From: Chloroflexi bacterium RBG_16_68_14
GTDB lineage: Bacteria > Chloroflexota > Dehalococcoidia > DSTF01 > RBG-16-68-14
Direction: 5' to 3'
Assembly (NCBI GenBank): GCA_001796995.1
Contig: MGOB01000064.1
Coordinates: 20,262 to 30,026 of the forward strand
Length of the DNA: 9,765 bases
How positions within the stretch are numbered: position 1 is the stretch's first letter; each line of letters starts with the position of its first letter. Below, in pieces: positions 5,982 through 9,765 of this stretch. The position numbers and the translations under genes were made by a program. The notes beneath the pieces are model-generated. The model worked only from the letters and a program-made list of their open reading frames with translations, ran no database searches and was not told the origin of the DNA.

Positions 5982-6011
5982 AGTGTAGCACAGGGGATGG
6001 CCATAGAACAA
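5982..6011 (-). promoter_or_regulatory. Candidate promoter of the shorter nrdJ
   Basis: On the minus strand: TTGTTC (6011-6006), an 18-base spacer, and TACACT (5987-5982, 4 of 6). It lies about 30 bases upstream of the GTG. The -35 is weak (3 of 6), which would suit an inducible promoter. The -35 lies within the palindrome at 6006-6018. Confidence 0.45.
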
Positions 6012-6018
6012 TTGTTCG
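6006..6018 (-). promoter_or_regulatory. LexA (SOS)-box-like palindrome over the nrdJ promoter
   Basis: GAACAATTGTTC is a perfect 12-base palindrome. On the minus strand it is preceded by C, giving CGAAC-N4-GTTC, the core of the Gram-positive LexA box (CGAACRNRYGTTYC) with two mismatches. It overlaps the predicted -35, where a repressor would block initiation. No LexA gene is in the window, so the regulator is an inference. Confidence 0.45.
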
Positions 6019-6040
6019 CCAACGGCTAGGCAGAGACGAC

Positions 6041-6118
6041 GAGGCGTCCCGGGGGAAACTGGGACGCCTCTCGTGGCAGGCCGCCTATGCTGGTGGCGGG
6101 GTGGTGGTTCGGCGGCCT
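6041..6118. repeat. Two hairpins in the gap between the two nrdJ genes
   Basis: The first has perfect 10-base arms GAGGCGTCCC (6041-6050) and GGGACGCCTC (6061-6070) around a 10-base loop. The second has 8-base arms AGGCCGCC (6078-6085) and GGCGGCCT (6111-6118) around 25 bases. They lie upstream of the candidate promoter of the shorter nrdJ. Neither is followed by a U-tract on either strand, so a classic intrinsic terminator is not supported. Confidence 0.7.
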
Positions 6119-6146
6119 AACGCCCGCATTGATGACGCCCACGCGC

Positions 6147-6260
6147 AGCCCTTCGGGCTGAGCCCCTCAGGCTGAGCCTCGCGACGAAGCTTCAGCATGA
6201 AGCCCGCCGTCGATGGACCGCGGGGCATCCTTGCTCCCGCCGGTCCATCCACCGGCGGGC
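6147..6260. repeat. Hairpin cluster with a 59-base stem-loop
   Basis: In order: a small hairpin AGCCC/GGGCT (6147-6159); a direct repeat GGCTGAGCC at 6156-6164 and 6170-6178; a hairpin GCTTCA/TGAAGC (6189-6203); and a long stem-loop. The long stem has GCCCGCCG (6202-6209) pairing with CGGCGGGC (6253-6260), and GATGGACCG (6212-6220) pairing with CGGTCCATC (6241-6249). That is 17 pairs with one small internal loop. The cluster lies about 85 bases beyond the longer nrdJ stop and may mark a 3' end or a small structured RNA. Bases 6261-6344 are AT-rich with no gene that I can see. Confidence 0.65.
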
Positions 6261-6344
6261 GTCGATATCGTACCCCTTGTAATTCGGCTTGTGCGCATCT
6301 CTTACGTAAATTTCGCATAAAATTTCCGGAATTCACCATAACGT

Positions 6345-9149
6345 TTAGGAGCACCCGCTGGTGCTCCCGCAGTTCTCGCACCGGTAGCAGGTGCCGCTGC
6401 GGACCATGATCCACCCGCAGCCGGCGCAGGCGGGCGCGTCCGACTGTCCGTTCAGCCGGGCGACGCCGCTGTTCACCATCTCCCCCGCGCCCCCGTTGTA
6501 GCCGTTGTGCCCGTTCGATCCGCCCGCCACGCCGTCCAGCCGGTCCGTCAGCCGCTGCTTCACCTCCGGCGTCAGCACCCCCAGCTCCTCCACCTCCTCT
6601 GGCGAGAGGAACTGAGAAGCGAGCCAGCGGAACAGGTAGTCGATGACCGACTGGGCGAATGGGATCTCTGGGTTGGAGGTCATGCCCGAGGGCTCGAAGC
6701 GCATGTGGCTGAAGTTGCGCACCAGGTCGCGCAGGGGCACCCCATACTGGAGGGCATATGAGATGGCGCGGCCGAAGGACTCCATCATCCCGTAGATGGT
6801 GCTGCCCTGCTTGGCCATGCTGATGAACACCTCCGCCGGCGAGCCGTCCTCGTAGACGCCGACGGTGATGTAGCCGGTGTGACCCTCGATCTTGAACTTG
6901 TGGGTGATGGAGCTCCGCGTATCGGGCAGGGCGCGCCGCCGGGGCTGGCCGTCGCCGCCCCTGGCGGACCCGTTCGTCTCAGCCGTGCCCGTCGAGAGGG
7001 GCTGCACCTTCTTGGAGCCGTCGCGGTAGATGGCGATGGCCTTCAGCCCGTGACGCCACGCCTCGATGTAGGCGTCCATAATCTCTTCGACGGTGGCCTC
7101 CTTGGGCAGGTTCACCGTCTTGGAGATGGCGCCTGAGACGAAGGGCTGGCAGGCGCCCATCATCTTGATGTGGCCCATGGGGTGGATGCAGCGCCGGCCC
7201 TTCTCCGCCTTGAAGGCACAGTCGAAGACCGGCAGGTGCTCCTGCCGCAGGCCCGGCGCGCCCTCGATAGTGCCCTGCTCATCCACGTGGCGCACGATCT
7301 GCGCCACCTCTGCCTCGTCGTAGCCGAGGCGGCGCAGCGCCGGGGGTACCGTCTGGTTGACCATCTTCATCAGGCCACCGCCCACCAGCTTCTTGTACTT
7401 CACCAGGGCGATGTCCGGCTCGATGCCCGTGGTATCGCAGTCCATCATGAAGGCGATGGTGCCGGTGGGGGCAATGACCGTGGCCTGGGCGTTGCGATAG
7501 CCGTGCTGGCGGCCCAACTCCAGCGCGCGGTCCCACGCCTCGCACGCTGCCCCAACCAGTTCCTCAAGGTTTGACGCGCCGGGGTCCACGCCCAGGAGGG
7601 GGACGCGGTACGCCGCGTCGCGGTGCTGGCCGATGACCCCCAGCATCGGCTCCCGGTTGGGCTCGTAGGCGGCGAAGGGGCCAACACGCTCGGCGATGAC
7701 GGCGGAGGTGGCATAGGCGTGGCCGGTCATGAGGGCGGTGATGGCCGCGGCGTAGGCGCGGCCGACGTCCGAGTCGTAGGGCACGCCCAGCGCCATGAGG
7801 AGCGCGCCCAGGTTGGCGTAGCCCAGCCCTAGCTGGCGCATCTCCCTGGCGTTGCGCTCGATCTTCTGGGTGGGGTAGCTGGAGTAGCCGACGATGATCT
7901 CCTGCGCCCAGATCACGGTGGCGGCGGCGTGGCGGAAGGCCTCGATGTCGAAACAACCCTCCTCGTCGAGGAAGCGCATCAGGTTGAGCGAGGCTAGGTT
8001 GCAGGCGGAGTCATCGACGTGCATGTACTCGGAGCAGGGGTTGGAGGCGTTGATGCGGCCGGAGGCGGGGCAGGTGTGCCAGCGGTTGATCGTCGTGTCG
8101 AACTGCATGCCCGGGTCGCCGCACTCCCAGGTCGCCTGGGCGATGCGCCGTAGCACCTCTCGCGCCTTCACCATCTCCAGCACCTCGCCGGTAGTAATGG
8201 CGCGCAGCTCCCAGTCCCGGTCCTCTCCGCTTGCGGCGGACATGAACTCGTCCGTCGCCCGCACCGAGTTGTTGGCGTTCTGGAACTGGATGGAGGCCCA
8301 GGCCTCGCCGTTGAGCGACATGTCCCAGCCGGAGGAGCCCAGGTCGTACGCCTTGCGCTCCTCCCGCGCCTTGCACTCGATGAACTCCAGCACGTCCGGG
8401 TGGTCGGCGTTGAGCACCACCATCTTGGCCGCCCGCCGCGTCTTGCCGCCCGACTTGATGGACCCGGCGATGGCGTCGGCGCCGCGCATGAAGGAGACCG
8501 GCCCGGAGGCCTGCCCGCCGCTGGAGAGCTGCTCCCGGCTGGAGCGAATGGACGAGAGGTTGATGCCGGAGCCGGAGCCGCCCTTGAAGATCATTCCCTC
8601 CGTCTTGCACCACTCCAGGATCGACTCCATGGTGTCCCCCACGGAGAGGATGAAGCAGGCGGAGCACTGGGGCTTCTCCTCCACCCCTACGTTGAACCAG
8701 ACCGGGCTGTTGAAGCAGGCCGTCTGGTGGAGCAGGAGGTGGGTCAGTTCGTCATGGAAGGTCTGCGCCTCTTCCTCCGAAAGAAAGTAGCCGCCTTCGC
8801 GCCCCCACTGGGTGAGCGTACCGACGACGCGCCTGATGAGCTGTCGCACCGAGGTCTCCCGCTGGGGCGTGCCCAGCGGCCCCCGGAAGTACTTGGAGAC
8901 GACGACGTTGGTGGCCGTCTGGGACCAGGAGGCGGGCACCTCCACGTCGCGCTGCTCGAAGACGGTCTGGCCGGACTCGTCGGCGATAGTGGCGTTGCGC
9001 CGCTCCCAGGCCACCTCATCGAAGGGGTGAACGCCGGGCTTGGTGAAGTAGCGCTGGATCCGAAGAGCGCGGCCGTCCTCCGCTGGCGGCGGATTTGCCT
9101 CAGGCGGAAGGGAAGTTGAACTAGTCCTACCGGCGGGGACGGTAACCAT
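6345..9149 (-). CDS. nrdJ: Adenosylcobalamin-dependent ribonucleotide reductase, longer Streptomyces-type form
   Basis: A 934-residue class II reductase of the long actinobacterial/Chloroflexota subtype. A variable ~28-residue start precedes LRIQRYFTKPGVHPFDEV. Catalytic residues are Cys165 (CSACFILSVGDTME) paired with Cys383 (SACNLASLNL). The thiyl Cys372 is in NPCSE (Asn370, Glu374), so Ser replaces the Gly of the shorter paralogue. APTGT is at 560-564, and a TSCPD domain spans about 740-850. A Gly/Asn-rich linker (GGSNGHNGYNGGAGE) precedes the C-terminal Cys908, 911, 921, 924, 927 and 933 (CYRCENCGSTSGC). There is no ATP-cone. The ATG is supported by AGGAAGGA 8 bases upstream. The gene follows the H1-like gene by 53 bases with no obvious promoter between, so co-transcription is possible. 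A hairpin with arms GGAGCACC/GGTGCTCC (6348-6367) covers the final codons. It is intact and appears fully functional. Confidence 0.96.
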   Translation of the reverse strand: MVTVPAGRTSSTSLPPEANPPPAEDGRALRIQRYFTKPGVHPFDEVAWERRNATIADESGQTVFEQRDVEVPASWSQTATNVVVSKYFRGPLGTPQRETSVRQLIRRVVGTLTQWGREGGYFLSEEEAQTFHDELTHLLLHQTACFNSPVWFNVGVEEKPQCSACFILSVGDTMESILEWCKTEGMIFKGGSGSGINLSSIRSSREQLSSGGQASGPVSFMRGADAIAGSIKSGGKTRRAAKMVVLNADHPDVLEFIECKAREERKAYDLGSSGWDMSLNGEAWASIQFQNANNSVRATDEFMSAASGEDRDWELRAITTGEVLEMVKAREVLRRIAQATWECGDPGMQFDTTINRWHTCPASGRINASNPCSEYMHVDDSACNLASLNLMRFLDEEGCFDIEAFRHAAATVIWAQEIIVGYSSYPTQKIERNAREMRQLGLGYANLGALLMALGVPYDSDVGRAYAAAITALMTGHAYATSAVIAERVGPFAAYEPNREPMLGVIGQHRDAAYRVPLLGVDPGASNLEELVGAACEAWDRALELGRQHGYRNAQATVIAPTGTIAFMMDCDTTGIEPDIALVKYKKLVGGGLMKMVNQTVPPALRRLGYDEAEVAQIVRHVDEQGTIEGAPGLRQEHLPVFDCAFKAEKGRRCIHPMGHIKMMGACQPFVSGAISKTVNLPKEATVEEIMDAYIEAWRHGLKAIAIYRDGSKKVQPLSTGTAETNGSARGGDGQPRRRALPDTRSSITHKFKIEGHTGYITVGVYEDGSPAEVFISMAKQGSTIYGMMESFGRAISYALQYGVPLRDLVRNFSHMRFEPSGMTSNPEIPFAQSVIDYLFRWLASQFLSPEEVEELGVLTPEVKQRLTDRLDGVAGGSNGHNGYNGGAGEMVNSGVARLNGQSDAPACAGCGWIMVRSGTCYRCENCGSTSGCS

Positions 9150-9202
9150 GGCGGGGATCCTTCCTGTTCCCTGCTAGTTCGTGCAGCTGGAACGCGAAAC
9201 GC

Positions 9203-9610
9203 TTACCTGCGGCGCCTGCTGGGGGAAGTACGCCTCGCTACTCTCGACCTCGCTGCCGGCCGCCTTGCTATCCTCGACCTCGCTGCCGGCCGCCGCGCTG
9301 CCGGTCGCCTCGCTGTCCTCGACCGCGCTGCCGGCCGCCGCGCTGCTGGTCGCTTCGCCGCCTTCGCCTTGGCTGGCGACCGCCGCGCTGGCCGCGCCCG
9401 GGCCGCCGGCCGCCTCGCCGGCCGCGAGTGCAAGGAGACCTTCAGCTTGGCCGCCTTGGAGCGCACGGCATCCTCACTCCGCCGCAGCTCCTTGCCGATC
9501 TCACTGGCCGAACGGTTCCGTCTCGCCAGGTCGCGTAGCTTCCTGACCTGCTCGGCCGACCAGGGCTTGGCCGCCCTGCGTGGCCTCTTTGCTGGCTGCT
9601 TTGCTGGCAT
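9203..9610 (-). CDS. Histone H1-like basic protein with N-terminal helix-turn-helix
   Basis: A 135-residue, strongly basic protein. Residues ~17-60 (WSAEQVRKLRDLARRNRSAS, then EIGKELRRSEDAVRSKAAKL) form a SANT/Myb- or GcrA-like three-helix DNA-binding fold with the typical start Trp17. Residues ~61-135 are a repetitive Arg/Ala/Pro tail of units such as RPAARRPAARSRTAR, RPAARRPAARSRIAR and RPAARSRVAR. This resembles the disordered tails of bacterial H1-like, AlgP-like and actinobacterial HupB proteins that coat DNA. The likely role is a nucleoid-associated protein with an added sequence-reading head; this is inference from composition. The tail DNA repeats in multiples of 15 bases (CTCGACC at 9243, 9273 and 9318), so length variation keeps the frame. 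The ATG is preceded by GGAGGGAGG. It sits 53 bases upstream of the longer nrdJ. Confidence 0.82.
   Translation of the reverse strand: MPAKQPAKRPRRAAKPWSAEQVRKLRDLARRNRSASEIGKELRRSEDAVRSKAAKLKVSLHSRPARRPAARARPARRSPAKAKAAKRPAARRPAARSRTARRPAARRPAARSRIARRPAARSRVARRTSPSRRRR
9243..9420. repeat. Imperfect 15-base-multiple repeats coding the basic tail
   Basis: CTCGACCTCGCTGCCGGCC begins at 9243 and 9273, and a near copy begins at 9318, spaced 30 and 45 bases. Shorter related blocks (GCTGCCGG, CCGCCGCGCTG) fill the rest. Five-codon periodicity generates the Arg-Pro-Ala-Ala-Arg tail of the H1-like protein. The array should be prone to in-frame expansion and contraction and to assembly collapse. Confidence 0.7.
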
Positions 9611-9623
9611 GCTTTCCTCCCTC

Positions 9624-9758
9624 CTTCTAGAAGCCGAGAGGGCACCCCCCGCCTTGGCGGGGGAACGCCCCCTCGGCCAGCTACCTATCGCCCGCCTGCC
9701 GGTCGGGCAGGTGCGGCCGACGTCTCCCCGCCGAAGTGGGGGCCCGCCGGAGGCGGGG
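9624..9758. repeat. GC-rich hairpins upstream of the H1-like gene
   Basis: The perfect palindrome CTTCTAGAAG (9624-9633) touches the Shine-Dalgarno of the H1-like gene. Next is a nested stem-loop with outer arms CCGAGAGGGC (9634-9643) and GCCCCCTCGG (9667-9676, 9 of 10) and inner arms CCCCCGCC (9646-9653) and GGCGGGGG (9656-9663). Further hairpins are CCTGCC/GGCAGG (9695-9711) and CCCGCC/GGCGGG (9743-9757). They may be a structured leader that limits translation, or intergenic repeats. No promoter is clear and no other gene is visible up to the window edge. Confidence 0.6.
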
Positions 9759-9765
9759 CAGGGGC

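Noticed and set aside
5952..6011. N-terminal extension of the shorter NrdJ to a start at 6011
   Set aside because: It would cross the -10 box and the Shine-Dalgarno, and the added residues do not resemble NrdJ. The GTG at 5951 with AGGAGG is better.
5982..6030. NrdR box (ACAC-WATATATW-GTGT type)
   Set aside because: No such 16-base motif or tandem pair is present. The palindrome there has GAAC/GTTC half-sites instead.
6041..6260. Rho-independent terminators
   Set aside because: The stems are strong, but none is followed by a T-run on the strand being transcribed.
5952..6344. Cobalamin riboswitch upstream of a B12-dependent enzyme
   Set aside because: I could not find the conserved B12-box sequence or the expected multi-helix order on the minus strand. 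The hairpins also lie upstream of the candidate promoter.
7894..8790. Plus-strand open frame of 298 codons opposite the longer nrdJ
   Set aside because: Antisense of conserved NrdJ sequence, with biased composition and no family resemblance.
9177..9193. Second SOS-like site (GTTC...GAAC) before the longer nrdJ
   Set aside because: The half-sites are in the opposite order with 9 bases between them, so it does not fit the CGAAC-N4-GTTC form.

Overview
The window is a GC-rich bacterial chromosomal segment. I see no rRNA, tRNA, CRISPR array, transposase or phage gene. Two large adenosylcobalamin-dependent (class II) ribonucleotide reductases, a two-membrane-span protein of unknown function, a short DUF2630-like protein and many small GC-rich palindromic repeats fit a Chloroflexota-like environmental lineage. 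That assignment is inference, not proof; an actinobacterial or neighbouring lineage remains possible.

Layout. A small membrane protein (33-281, minus) is divergent from a gamma-carbonic anhydrase/PIG-L deacetylase fusion (414-1649, plus). The fusion converges, with 3 bases between stop codons, on a two-gene minus-strand unit: a DUF2630-like protein (2385-2681) and a pirin (1653-2378). Back-to-back promoters with overlapping -35 boxes separate that unit from an HxlR/DUF24 regulator (2805-3146, plus). Both promoters have a TACT-N7-AGTA-like operator, so a redox- or electrophile-responsive regulator probably controls itself and the pirin unit. A repeat-rich convergent gap (3147-3437) follows.

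The remainder is on the minus strand. In transcription order it holds a histone-H1-like basic protein with an N-terminal helix-turn-helix (9203-9610), a long Streptomyces-type nrdJ (6345-9149), a 393-base structured gap, and a shorter second nrdJ (3438-5951). The second nrdJ has its own promoter, and a palindrome resembling a Gram-positive LexA (SOS) box covers its -35 region. The two reductases would be isofunctional suppliers of deoxynucleotides, possibly one housekeeping and one damage-responsive.

The most unusual signals are small repeats. A 72-base element made of four degenerate GAACCCA heptads, a spacer and four inverted heptads lies in frame inside the shorter nrdJ and adds a surface loop next to the active-site cysteine region. 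A second heptad array (CGACCCG x5) encodes part of the linker before that enzyme's C-terminal redox/zinc cysteines. Three copies of a 26-base REP-like hairpin show compensatory stem changes; one sits at the predicted 5' end of the fusion-gene transcript and two form a larger inverted structure.
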